From an uncultured Sphingomonadaceae bacterium (GTDB lineage Bacteria > Pseudomonadota > Alphaproteobacteria > Sphingomonadales > Sphingomonadaceae): a stretch of DNA of 64,000 bases. Each line of letters opens with the position of its first letter. The first letter of the stretch is position 1. This document shows, piece by piece, positions 17,393 through 26,070 of this stretch. The translations under genes were made by a program, and so were the position numbers. The stretch spans positions 1,364,001 to 1,428,000 of the forward strand of contig CANLQE010000001.1 in NCBI GenBank assembly GCA_947493215.1, given 5' to 3'. The notes beneath the pieces were generated by a model that had not been told where the DNA came from, ran no database searches, and saw only the letters and a list, made by a program, of their open reading frames with translations.

Positions 17393-18520
17393 ATGTCTGC
17401 ATCCCGGTCCTTTGTAACAGTTTTTCCGACTGCAGAGATTCAGGCCCTGCAATGGTGGCTTGTGGCGGACGGCGCGCTCGAAACCAAAGGTTGCGATGCT
17501 GATCCCTTGCTCGCCGCTGGTTTGAAGCTGCCTTCTGTTGAGGATGAGCCCGTCACCCATATTGCATTAATGCCCTCGGCATTGGTGCTTGTCCGCTGGC
17601 ATGATCCGCTGGATGACATGACCGAGCAGCAGGCATTGGCGGCAGCGCGTCTGGCGGCGCAGGACAACAGCCTTGATGTGGAAAACTTGCATATCGCGGC
17701 GGTGGTTGATGAAGCGGGGCAGGCGGCAACAGCCTCGGTTGGCAAAGATATCATGGCCAATGGCTTGTTGCAGCTGCAAGCGTTGGGCATTGACCCGGAC
17801 GTGATTGTTCCGGCCGGTTGGTTGATCGCGCCGCAGGACGAAGCTGTGGCTAAAGCTGATTTTGGTTTTGAAAAATTGCTGCGGGCGGAAAAGATGATCG
17901 CGCCCGATGAACCTTCTTTGCGAGCGCATTTGATCGGCGACAATCGTGTAACGGTTTTGCCCGAAGCATCGGTCGATCGCGCGCTGGTGGATGCAGCTCA
18001 TAATGCGACATTAAACTTGCGTTCCGGGGCATTTGCCAAAAAGGCTCAAGCCCAAATGAACGCGCAACAAAAGCAGCTCTTGGGCTGGTTGGCGGTCGCT
18101 GCTGTTGTCATTTCATTGCTGATACCGGTTGTTCAATTGGTCAAATATCATTGGGCGGCGGCTGATGCCAATGCAGCTGCGCTGGCCGCGGCTGAACCAG
18201 TGATCGGCGCTGTGGAAAGCGTGGATGAGGCGGACCGACGGCTTGACGCCCGGTTGATTAGTGAAAATCGCGGGAATATTGCGTTTTCTGTCCCTGCGTC
18301 CGCTTTGTTTTCCGCAATTCAACAGACGCAGGGCGTATCGATAGAGCGGATCAGCTACCGCAAGGACGGGACCGTTTTAGCAGGACTGACGGCTGTGAGA
18401 AATGAAGATATGAACCCGGCGCTGATCGCACTTCAAAATGCCGGATTTGTCATAACTGCGACACCGCGAACAGACGCTACGGGATCATCCAAAGCGGATG
18501 TCACGGTGCGCGCGCCATGA
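17393..18520 (+). CDS. gspL: Type II secretion system protein L (GspL)
   Basis: This 375-residue inner-membrane protein couples GspE to the pseudopilus. A cytosolic actin-like N-terminal half (to about 215) precedes one membrane segment at about 226-246 (LLGWLAVAAVVISLLIPVV) and a periplasmic ferredoxin-like C-terminus. It is recognised by this architecture and by its place before gspM. AAGG precedes ATG 17393. It overlaps gspM (ATGA). A 153-bp gap separates it from gspG, where other species carry gspH-I-J-K. Confidence 0.85.
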   Translation: MSASRSFVTVFPTAEIQALQWWLVADGALETKGCDADPLLAAGLKLPSVEDEPVTHIALMPSALVLVRWHDPLDDMTEQQALAAARLAAQDNSLDVENLHIAAVVDEAGQAATASVGKDIMANGLLQLQALGIDPDVIVPAGWLIAPQDEAVAKADFGFEKLLRAEKMIAPDEPSLRAHLIGDNRVTVLPEASVDRALVDAAHNATLNLRSGAFAKKAQAQMNAQQKQLLGWLAVAAVVISLLIPVVQLVKYHWAAADANAAALAAAEPVIGAVESVDEADRRLDARLISENRGNIAFSVPASALFSAIQQTQGVSIERISYRKDGTVLAGLTAVRNEDMNPALIALQNAGFVITATPRTDATGSSKADVTVRAP

Positions 18521-18999
18521 CAGACACGATCAAAAACTGGTTTGAAGCGCTGAGTCAGCGTGAGAAGATAATGATCGGGATATTGGGTTTTCTGGTCGCG
18601 CTCGTCGTCGGATATTATGCCCTCGTCAGCCCCTTTATCAATGCCTATATATCGGCGCAGAAAAGCTATGCTGATGCGATTGATAGTCAGGTTCGCATCG
18701 AAGCCAAGGTAGCAGCGTTAAGCGCGCCGGCGGACAAGTCCGTCAAGCCAGTGACGCGCGCCTTGGACGTCTTTATCAGCCAAAATGCAGGCGAGGCCGG
18801 TTTTGCGGTCGGGCGGCTAGATCCGCAGACCAATGGCACGGTTCAGCTGTCGATTGATTCTGCCAAGCCAACCGCTTTATTTGGCTGGCTGGCCATGCTC
18901 GAAAGTCGCGGCATATCGGTGGAGGAACTCGCGGTGAATCCCGGCGCCAATGAAACGGTCACCGCAACGATAATATTACGCTCTGCACAAACGGACTAA
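18517..18999 (+). CDS. gspM: Type II secretion system protein M (GspM)
   Basis: This 160-residue GspL partner has a short cytosolic N-terminus (NWFEALSQREKIMIGIL), one membrane helix at about 18-40, and a periplasmic ferredoxin-like domain (AVGRLDPQTNGTVQLSID, GWLAMLESRGISVEELAV). The length and the LSxREK start are typical of the family. It ends the T2SS operon and converges on the desaturase gene with only 4 bp between stops. No gspN or gspO follows. Confidence 0.88.
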   Translation: MTDTIKNWFEALSQREKIMIGILGFLVALVVGYYALVSPFINAYISAQKSYADAIDSQVRIEAKVAALSAPADKSVKPVTRALDVFISQNAGEAGFAVGRLDPQTNGTVQLSIDSAKPTALFGWLAMLESRGISVEELAVNPGANETVTATIILRSAQTD

Positions 19000-19003
19000 G
19001 CTA

Positions 19004-20116
19004 TCAGAAAACGTCAGCAGCCGTCTTGGTCTTGCCGGTCTTGATGTTTTCAGCGAACATTAAGCCGCCATCATTTGCTGACATTTCCTCCAGACTTGGA
19101 GCTTCCAGACCAGATCGTTCACCAGCCGCATTCAGCTTCTTCTGCTGTACCCAGTTGCCATCGGCATCGCGAACATATTTAGGTGCGCGCTGGACATTCC
19201 AGACAAGACCCATTTTCTCCCAAGCAGAGATAATATAGCCGTTCACATCGACTTCCCACCACATGATTCCAGCATAGGCCGACCGTGGATGTTGATGATG
19301 GTTGTTGTGCCATCCGTCGCCAAAGGTCATCCACGCCATGAACCAGTTATTGCGCGATCCATCTTTGGTTTTGAACCGCTGTGATCCAAAAACATGGCCG
19401 ACGCTGTTCACGCCCATTACGAAGTTTAGGAAGAAGAAATTGCGGAAAAGCCCGCCGATGAGGATGGTACCAATAATATGCTCGGGACCGCCAAAGGCCA
19501 GTGCCCAAAGGGCCGGAAATATGATGCTGGAGAAAATCGCAATGGACCAGCGATGGCGGTGACACCACAGGACTTGCGGGTCATCGATCAGGCCTTTGCC
19601 GTAAACATTCATGTCCGATGTGGTGTTATCAAACAGCCAACCAAAATGGGCGATGCCAAGGCCCTTTAATTTCGACATTTTTTTGCCGTGACCGTCGATA
19701 TAAGGGCTGTGTAAGTCGCCTACGCGATCTGAAAAAGCATGATGGCGGCGATGATCGGCGGCCCATTTCAGGACCGAAGCCTGGCAGGCCATTTGTGCCA
19801 TAATACCAATGGCGAGGCGCATTTTCGGACCCGCTTCAAACGCTCGGTGCGTGTAAAAGCGATGATAACCAATGCCGACACCCATGTTGATCAGGATATA
19901 ACCGAACAGGAAAGCGGACCATTCTACCCAACCGGTCGCATGGGTGAGCGTCCAATAGAGCGCGCCGAGTGACCCGATAACCATCGATGACAACAAAATG
20001 CCATATTCAATGCGTTTGGCGCGCGCTGCAGGGCCGCCAATGATCACGCCATGTTGTGGATGAACCTCTGAAGGTTCAAACTTATCTGGTTGAATGTCAC
20101 GAAACGCGGTCGCCAT
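19004..20116 (-). CDS. Acyl-CoA/acyl-lipid desaturase (delta-9 type)
   Basis: This 370-residue membrane di-iron enzyme introduces a cis double bond into saturated fatty acyl chains, affecting membrane fluidity. The three His boxes are complete: HRFYTH, HRRHH and HNNHH. Four hydrophobic segments flank them. ATG 20116 (MATAFRDIQPD) has AGGGG upstream; the longer reading from a TTG at 20143 is less likely. It converges with gspM and stands alone. Confidence 0.9.
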   Translation of the reverse strand: MATAFRDIQPDKFEPSEVHPQHGVIIGGPAARAKRIEYGILLSSMVIGSLGALYWTLTHATGWVEWSAFLFGYILINMGVGIGYHRFYTHRAFEAGPKMRLAIGIMAQMACQASVLKWAADHRRHHAFSDRVGDLHSPYIDGHGKKMSKLKGLGIAHFGWLFDNTTSDMNVYGKGLIDDPQVLWCHRHRWSIAIFSSIIFPALWALAFGGPEHIIGTILIGGLFRNFFFLNFVMGVNSVGHVFGSQRFKTKDGSRNNWFMAWMTFGDGWHNNHHQHPRSAYAGIMWWEVDVNGYIISAWEKMGLVWNVQRAPKYVRDADGNWVQQKKLNAAGERSGLEAPSLEEMSANDGGLMFAENIKTGKTKTAADVF

Positions 20117-20177
20117 AAATTTGCCCCTGATACTATTTACCAAAGGAAATTACCCATTTTCAGGGAGGATTACAATT

Positions 20178-20219
20178 ATGTTAACTATTATTCACACCGA
20201 TATGGATGCGATTGGCTGA
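20178..20219 (+). other. Possible 13-codon leader ORF with strong ribosome site
   Basis: GGGAGGA lies 8 nt before ATG 20178, followed by thirteen codons (MLTIIHTDMDAIG) and TGA. It sits in the 264-bp region between the divergent desaturase and the small exported protein. Nothing else supports translation; it may be chance. Confidence 0.2.
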
Positions 20220-20380
20220 AATGCAGAAAGATTCGTTTGGAATCAGGTCAATGCTGTTGCCGCAGCTGTGACTTTGTCGCACCACCAGTACGCCTTATCC
20301 GACGATATCGCATGTTCATGAAACGGAAAGCGCTGCTCGTTCGTTCTGTGCGGGTCGAAATATCCATAAGGAGAATGAAC

Positions 20381-20731
20381 ATGAAGATTCGCAATATGAT
20401 ATTAAATGCCACTGCTATCGCTACGGGTGCGACGATGATTATTTTACCGACCGCCAGCGTGTCTGCCCACCCATCGCATCGCGGCGCCCACGAACAAATT
20501 TTGACTCAGCCCATTGCCGGCGTCGAGAATAACTATTGGTTCGACTATGTCACCGATATTCGCGAAGCGGAGCATGAATTGAAAAAAGACCTTGCCCGCG
20601 CGACAGACGATGAGGACCGCACGGACGCGATGGAAGAATATCGCAACGAAATTGCTGATGCGAACAAGGATTATAAGAAAGAAATGAAGGAAAAGGGCTA
20701 TAATGTTGGCCGTGTAACGGTCGGCCAGTAA
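20381..20731 (+). CDS. Small exported charged protein of unknown function
   Basis: This 116-residue protein has a signal peptide (cleavage at VSA-H, about residue 29) and a mature part rich in Asp, Glu and Lys with a long helical stretch (REAEHELKKDLARATDDEDR). I do not recognise a family. ATG 20381 follows AAGGAG at 10 nt; an ATG two codons upstream is only 3 nt from that site and is rejected. A hairpin at 20763 follows. It is probably periplasmic and may be stress-related, but no function can be read. Confidence 0.65.
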   Translation: MKIRNMILNATAIATGATMIILPTASVSAHPSHRGAHEQILTQPIAGVENNYWFDYVTDIREAEHELKKDLARATDDEDRTDAMEEYRNEIADANKDYKKEMKEKGYNVGRVTVGQ

Positions 20732-20762
20732 CCGCTTTCATCCTGATTTTTGGATTATCAAG

Positions 20763-20791
20763 GGGCCGCTCCATTCTACATGGGGCGGCCC
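20763..20791 (+). terminator. Probable terminator after the small exported protein gene
   Basis: GGGCCGC (20763-20769) pairs perfectly with GCGGCCC (20785-20791), with two further possible pairs inside. The T-rich tail (tgctttcct) is weak. It is placed 31 bp after the stop. Confidence 0.55.
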
Positions 20792-20931
20792 TGCTTTCCT
20801 CCCTGGGCAATATTTCGAATAATATGAGCGGCCGTTAAGTGACCACTGACTGATTTATCCTGAAAGCAGACGCTAGGTTTGGTAGTTTTTGGCAGCAACA
20901 GCTGGGTGGCAAGATGCCACAAAGAGTTGGC

Positions 20932-22131
20932 TCAATTCTCTACTCGGATTTCAATATTTCCCAGGTAATTGGACTCATATCTCACTAGGTCGTCTGGTTT
21001 AAGGAAGTGATCTCCAGTCAATTCGTTCTTGATGAAACGCTTGCGTGCAACATCAAGAAAACCGGTATCACCAAATGGTCCACCCTGCAGCAGATAGTCG
21101 CCTGTAGCCTCAATAATGTCGCCTCGGGTTGGGGATGTAAAAATTGTGCCCTCTGCGGTGCCTGACATAACCGTCGAGGACCGATCGATCCGATTGTCTT
21201 TTGCAAGCGGCACGAAGCCGTCGCGATACAAGAAACGTTCTTCCGACATGTCGCCGAAAGCCTTTCCAACCAACTGGCGAAAGTCGAGTGTCATTTCGCT
21301 CCCGCGAGCATCTTGGCGTGGTTCGCCGTTAACGCTGGTGGTCATGCGAAGATCATCAACAAATTCCGCCCACTCATTGGGTATGATTAAAAACGGCCCC
21401 GTAGGAAAGAAGTCTGGACCGCTTTTTGCGTCGCTAAAGCCATATCCTGAATCTAGATTATCAGGATCCGCTAGGTTAACCAGCGCGTTTCGGTTGGTGA
21501 AATCTCCACAGAGGAAGAAGGCTTTTACCGCATTATCAAAGTCCGCGAGCGATTGCAGATCGCGATCAAAGCGAACGCAAAGTTCCACCTCGTAATCTAG
21601 CAAGATACCTTCAACTGCTTTGACTTCTGTTCTCGCTGGGGACGCAGGGCCGAATTTTGGAAACTGGAATACAGAACTGCTATTCGCTTCCTCAGCATGT
21701 TCCGGAAAATTTGTACCGGTTCCTATATGCCACGCGCCGCTGGAGCCTGATGGTAGAAGCTTGGAAACGGGCACAGACACGGCAGAGAAGCCATCTGCAT
21801 TGCCATTGGCGATCGGTGATATGTCTGCTCCGGCCAATGCTTCAAATGGGTCTGTGATATCGCTGGCACCCAGTTCTCTAAGATCTATTCCAGTTACGGA
21901 ATGTTCTGAAAAAGAAGTGACAATCATGGTACTTTGTGAGCCATCCTCATCGAGATATTGCGCCAATGTTGTCGCTTTCTCGATCGGTATCAGCCGCGCC
22001 ATCAGCGGTTCGCCCTCGAAACTGGCAGGGTTGAATTTTGGGTCGGGAGCAGTCACCCAAGCAATGTAGAGGGCCGCAATAACAGTTACGGCAATTCCTA
22101 AGCCAACCCTAGCAAAAGTCCGCATGAGCAA
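20932..22131 (-). CDS. Membrane-anchored fumarylacetoacetate hydrolase (FAH) family protein
   Basis: This is a 399-residue protein with an N-terminal hydrophobic segment (residues 5-26), either a signal peptide or membrane anchor. The FAH-like domain spans about 185-390. Family marks are LLDYEVELCVRF (metal-binding E-x-E), DFTNRNAL, GPDFFPTGPF, and GDIIEATGDYLLQGGPFG. FAH enzymes cleave or hydrate diketo or keto-enol acids. Export is unusual, since FAH proteins are normally cytosolic. It stands alone between a convergent small gene and a distant upstream gene. The substrate is unknown. Confidence 0.75.
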   Translation of the reverse strand: MLMRTFARVGLGIAVTVIAALYIAWVTAPDPKFNPASFEGEPLMARLIPIEKATTLAQYLDEDGSQSTMIVTSFSEHSVTGIDLRELGASDITDPFEALAGADISPIANGNADGFSAVSVPVSKLLPSGSSGAWHIGTGTNFPEHAEEANSSSVFQFPKFGPASPARTEVKAVEGILLDYEVELCVRFDRDLQSLADFDNAVKAFFLCGDFTNRNALVNLADPDNLDSGYGFSDAKSGPDFFPTGPFLIIPNEWAEFVDDLRMTTSVNGEPRQDARGSEMTLDFRQLVGKAFGDMSEERFLYRDGFVPLAKDNRIDRSSTVMSGTAEGTIFTSPTRGDIIEATGDYLLQGGPFGDTGFLDVARKRFIKNELTGDHFLKPDDLVRYESNYLGNIEIRVEN

Positions 22132-22414
22132 ACCTCCTATAGAAATTTTGTTCGATGTCGGACCATAGCTGCGGACAAGTGCAAGTCTAGCTTATTTGCT
22201 GGCTCGCCTTTGCGCTCTTGGCGGACGCTAGATTGATCACATCATTCAAACCCGTTATGATTTAGAACTTATCCAACAACCTTGTTTCACTTTGTTCCAA
22301 ATGTAGATTTTTGGGCCAGAATACAGGTGGCATGATTGACACAAACCTTTGACTGCAAACTGGCGATGCCGCTGACGGGGTAAGAAACTTCAAAACAACA
22401 TTTTCCGCTTTACG

Positions 22415-24115
22415 TTAGGGCATAGAGCTATGCTTTGGCCGGTGCGTCTCAATAAACCCAGCGTCTACCCAGTAGATATCTACCTCTATATTGTCTGCGG
22501 GTTTTGTCCGTCGATCAAAGAAGAGATATTTTCCATCGGGTGACACACTCGGATAGTTTTCGGCGGCGGCGGTATTTATTTTGTCGCCCAAGTTGATGGC
22601 GGGCCCCCATGAGCCATCGGTCGCCCGATAGCTGATGTAGAGGTCAGATGTGCCATATCCACCTTCTCTTCTGCTATCCCAAATCACATAGGATTCATTA
22701 GGTGCAATGAAGGGATGAGCGTTGTATTTCCCGACGGCAAACTGAGGGCCCAGTGACTTCGGTTCTTCATATTTTCCATCTATCAAACGTGAATAGCGCA
22801 GAGGGGTATCCAGTTCTGGGGTAAAGGTATCAAAATAATAGGTGCCGTTGGAGGACGCCGAAAGCCGCATAATCGCGATATCTTTAAAAGGTGCGCCCAG
22901 GGGTTTTAGCTCCGACCAACCCGCGCTGGTGCGTTCTATATATTCTTTCGCAAAATGGATGGTCCTCCCGTCGGGAGAAACAGACGGTTCGCTCACTCCC
23001 TCTTTGACGACAGACTCGTGCCATTGACCATTTTTATATTCAATGGCAGTCAACAAATTGGAGGCAGATTCCTCGCCAAGCGGTCTCTTGACGAAGTAAA
23101 AGGCCTTCATATCCGACGCAAACATACCTTCAATTTCACGATTCTCTTCTGTATTAACAATACCGGGCGCAAAAACTTCAGCGGTTGAACCGGGCAGTTT
23201 TTGCCCGAGATAGGGCGGTGCGGTTGTTGTGCTACTTTCATTTTTGGGCCGGAGATTCTCAATAACTTGAGCGTCCACCCAGAAAATATCTACATTTTCG
23301 TATTTGTCTGAGCCCATATTCCTGTTGAAAAAAAGGTATTTGCCATCTGGCGTCACGCTCGCGGCTGCTTCCCAAGCGCCCGTGTTTATCTTGTCGCCCA
23401 GATTAATAGCTTTACCCCATGCGCCATCTTGCTTTCGAAAACTGATATAAATATCTGAATCGCCATAACCGCCTTCTCTTTTAGCATCCCATATCAAATA
23501 TGATTCATCGGGAGCGATGAAAGGGTGACTAATGTGCGTTCCTGCATTAATTTCCTTGCTCAATATTTTTGGCTCTTCACGTTTTCCATCTATCAAGCGT
23601 GAGTAACGAATTGGAAAACTTGAATTCTTGTCATCGTAAGTGTCAAAATAGTAGGTGCCATTCATCGAAGCCGTAAGTCGCATGATCAACATATCTTCAA
23701 AGGGCGGGGCTAGAAATTTCACGTCCGACCATCGGGTTCCGATGCGTTCCTTATAACGCCTACCCAAATGCATCGTCTTGCCATCGGGCGCGATGATGGG
23801 TTGTCCAACCCTGGGCGATACATCCGATTTGACCCATCGATTATTGTCGTATTTAAAAGTGACAAATTCGTGCTTCTTTGTTTCCGCGTTCTCTCTGAGA
23901 AAATAGATTTCTTTCATGTCAGATGTGAATACTGCACCATATTCCCAACCCTTTGTTGAAACAATGCCGGGCGCAAAGGGTTCAGGGGTTGAGCTGGGAG
24001 GCTTTTGCCCGAGGTAGGGGCCTTCTAGAACAGGAGGTTCATCGTTGGCATGGCTGCCGGTACTCACCGCGAAAGACGAGAGTAATAAAATGATAGATGT
24101 TGAAAAACGCTTCAT
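22415..24115 (-). CDS. Exported PD40/WD40-like beta-propeller protein with internal duplication
   Basis: This 566-residue protein has a signal peptide (cleavage at SHA-N) and two similar halves of about 270 residues. Each starts with PYLGQK-PxSTxExFAPGIV and carries SPDGK/APDGK TolB-like PD40 repeats, TYYFDT, PHPFIAPxESYLIWD-type and REGGYGxSDxYIS segments, and ends in a K-YLFF-R...DI-WVDA strand. PD40 propellers bind proteins or glycans in the periplasm. The function is unknown. ATG 24115 has AGAGGAAA; the longer frame from 24148 lacks a site. Confidence 0.75.
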   Translation of the reverse strand: MKRFSTSIILLLSSFAVSTGSHANDEPPVLEGPYLGQKPPSSTPEPFAPGIVSTKGWEYGAVFTSDMKEIYFLRENAETKKHEFVTFKYDNNRWVKSDVSPRVGQPIIAPDGKTMHLGRRYKERIGTRWSDVKFLAPPFEDMLIMRLTASMNGTYYFDTYDDKNSSFPIRYSRLIDGKREEPKILSKEINAGTHISHPFIAPDESYLIWDAKREGGYGDSDIYISFRKQDGAWGKAINLGDKINTGAWEAAASVTPDGKYLFFNRNMGSDKYENVDIFWVDAQVIENLRPKNESSTTTAPPYLGQKLPGSTAEVFAPGIVNTEENREIEGMFASDMKAFYFVKRPLGEESASNLLTAIEYKNGQWHESVVKEGVSEPSVSPDGRTIHFAKEYIERTSAGWSELKPLGAPFKDIAIMRLSASSNGTYYFDTFTPELDTPLRYSRLIDGKYEEPKSLGPQFAVGKYNAHPFIAPNESYVIWDSRREGGYGTSDLYISYRATDGSWGPAINLGDKINTAAAENYPSVSPDGKYLFFDRRTKPADNIEVDIYWVDAGFIETHRPKHSSMP

Positions 24116-24276
24116 TAGATTTCCTCTTTGGTAAGTGAGTAAAGTCACTCACCTTCCGACTGTAACAATCATTTTTGCCATGAAACCACGTATGTGGTCA
24201 GAGGAAATGCTGTGTGATGGTTGTTCGATTAAACTCATTTAGCTTTCGATGAACAACATGGGTACGGATCAAATAT

Positions 24277-24307
24277 AATGTCCGCTTTTGCGCCCAAAGC
24301 GGACATT
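24277..24307. repeat. 31-nt palindromic repeat, copy 1
   Basis: The 12-nt arms AATGTCCGCTTT and AAAGCGGACATT are perfect inverted copies around a TGCGCCC loop. A second copy (28 of 31 identical) lies at 24911. The two flank the VOC gene. Confidence 0.8.
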
Positions 24308-24372
24308 GGAGCGGCGTTTTTTGATCGACTGCTTCGCACCAAGTGCTCCAATCGCGCTGGCGGCATCACGCA

Positions 24373-24747
24373 CTAAAATTGCGTCAGGCTAAGGTTGTTT
24401 CCATCGGGATCATGGAACCATGCCACCCGGGCGTCGCCACCGGGTACGTTCCAGATGCCAAGCTCGTCTTGCTCGAAACCGCCATAAGTCTGGAACTCCA
24501 CGCCCTTGGCCCTAAGCGCTGTGACGATGGCTACAATATCTGACACGTTCCAGCCAAGCACTGTTTGCGGGCCGGGTTTGTGATCGATTTTCGTCGTGAT
24601 TCGAAGCGGAACGCCGTTGAGATCATATACCAACGCCTGATCATCTTCGTGTCGCAGCGGTAGCCCGAGCAAGTCACCGTAGAAGGCTTTGGTCTTGGTG
24701 CGATCGCGAGTGAGGATGAAGGTAACGGGTTGGCACTGGGCAAGCAT
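24373..24747 (-). CDS. VOC family protein (glyoxalase/bleomycin-resistance fold)
   Basis: This is a 124-residue single-domain-length VOC protein. It has the paired beta-alpha-beta-beta-beta halves: VTFILTRDRTKTKAFYGDLL at the start, and RVAWFHDPDGNNLSLTQF at the end with the typical D-P-D-G-N-x-L motif and metal-ligand region. The family includes lactoylglutathione lyases and antibiotic-binding proteins; none can be chosen. It is a cytosolic single gene with AAGGA upstream of ATG 24747. It is flanked on both sides by the 31-nt palindromic repeat, which could mark past movement. Confidence 0.85.
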   Translation of the reverse strand: MLAQCQPVTFILTRDRTKTKAFYGDLLGLPLRHEDDQALVYDLNGVPLRITTKIDHKPGPQTVLGWNVSDIVAIVTALRAKGVEFQTYGGFEQDELGIWNVPGGDARVAWFHDPDGNNLSLTQF

Positions 24748-25067
24748 CTTCGACAGTTCCTTCCTAGAAGATAGTATTTAGATATTATGCCTTGCCGACT
24801 GAAGTGACAAGTCCGGTTGGAAAATCGAATGTTGACCGTTTTAGGGCATCGACGACGATAGTGGAACGACCAACAGGAGCCGCTAGAAGAAGTAGAATGA
24901 GCGGTTACTTAGTGTCCGCTTTTGCACCCAAACCGGACATTCGGCGCTTGCTTTATCGTCACGGAACTTAGCTCTGCCCAATGCAGAGTAACTTCTGCAT
25001 AAGTAATTGAGTTATCGAGATCAGCCACTGCTGCAAAGCGCTTTAGCTTACGTTTTTGCTGATCCGA
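24748..25067. other. 320-bp gene-free stretch
   Basis: It contains the second palindromic repeat (24911-24941). I see no further gene, RNA or clear terminator in it. Confidence 0.5.
24911..24941. repeat. 31-nt palindromic repeat, copy 2
   Basis: It differs from copy 1 at three positions (A to G at 2, G to A at 16, G to C at 23). Two of these changes weaken the stem, so this copy looks more decayed. Confidence 0.8.
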
Positions 25068-25850
25068 TTATTCATCACTGACGTTACGGCGAGACACTTC
25101 GCTGCGTGAGGACCGCCGCGACGGGCGGGATTGTGCCGCCGGACGCCGTGCGGGGCGAGCGACCGGCGTTGATCGTTGCCGTGCTGCTGGACGGGCTTGC
25201 TGGCCGCGCTGCTGGGTTGCTGCGGGTCTGGCGCGGCGTTCGGAACGCGTGCCATTGTCTTGACGGTTGGCGCGCCGTGCTTGTCTGGTTTCGCCGCGGC
25301 GTTGCCCGCGGATTGCACCATCGCGCAGGCCTGCTCGACCGGTTGTTGCATCGCCACTTGTGGCTCTGCGCCCATTTCTTTCTGCTCGGCGTTCAGCGCG
25401 TTGTTCCGGTGTCAGTTCACGGCGGCGTTCTGCTCTGCGATCACGGCGTTCCGCGCGCTGTGCTGGCGTAAGATCGCGCCGTCTTTCTACCCGGCGGTCG
25501 CCCCGGCGCGCATGGCGAGAGCCAAATTCTGCGCGCTGTCGAGCCCAATGGCGCCGGTGATGGCGCTGCATCGCATAGCGTGATCCGCGTCGGTCAAAAA
25601 TATAGGTGCCGTATCCGGGATAGTAGAAGCTGTCATACCAGCCGCCGCCAAATCCGATATTGGCATAGCCATAGCCATTGTCGCATGCATAATAGTCATC
25701 GAAAGGTGCATAGGGGTCGCAGCCATAGCCCGCGCCGTTGACGTAGCCGTCACCATAAGAACCGCCGCCATAAGCACAGGCGCTGAGACCAAGCATCGCC
25801 CCGCCGAGCATTGCTGGTTTCAATAGCTTTATGAGCGAAAATTCTGCCAT
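25068..25850 (-). CDS. Lipoprotein with Gly/Tyr-rich and very Arg-rich regions
   Basis: This 260-residue protein has a lipobox LSAC (C25) after an N-terminal hydrophobic segment. A Gly/Tyr/Asp-rich part follows (about 26-85), and then a strongly basic tail of about 165 residues with repeats of the R-R-x-L-T-P-x-Q-R-A-E-R type around 125-160. I do not recognise a family with a function. Such tails can bind LPS, nucleic acid or peptidoglycan, but this is speculation. The GC-rich Arg codons open long antisense frames, which are shadows. It is divergent from the P450 gene over 220 bp. Confidence 0.65.
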   Translation of the reverse strand: MAEFSLIKLLKPAMLGGAMLGLSACAYGGGSYGDGYVNGAGYGCDPYAPFDDYYACDNGYGYANIGFGGGWYDSFYYPGYGTYIFDRRGSRYAMQRHHRRHWARQRAEFGSRHARRGDRRVERRRDLTPAQRAERRDRRAERRRELTPEQRAERRAERNGRRATSGDATTGRAGLRDGAIRGQRRGETRQARRANRQDNGTRSERRARPAATQQRGQQARPAARQRSTPVARPARRPAAQSRPSRRSSRSEVSRRNVSDE

Positions 25851-26070
25851 GATCGTACCCCTGTGCCGCGCCAGTGATATGGTGATGAAACCCGTTCGCT
25901 GACGATATCCATCCTCTAGCCCGCTTTTCCCCGGCGAGTCCGGATAGTTTTCCTGTTGCCCTATTTTGTAACATTGATGAATTGAATTGAAAATGAATGC
26001 AGATGCTTGCTGACATTAATGCAAGTAGATACTATGAGGTGATAGAACCAAGTCTTTCGGAGAGTTTACT

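Noticed and set aside
20906-20920. GTGGCA-AGA-TGCCAC hairpin near the FAH gene end
   Set aside because: The stem is short and has no T run on either strand, so terminator function is not supported.
25106-25583. Cys/Ala/Leu-rich plus-strand frames
   Set aside because: They are shadows of the GC-rich Arg codons of the lipoprotein on the other strand.
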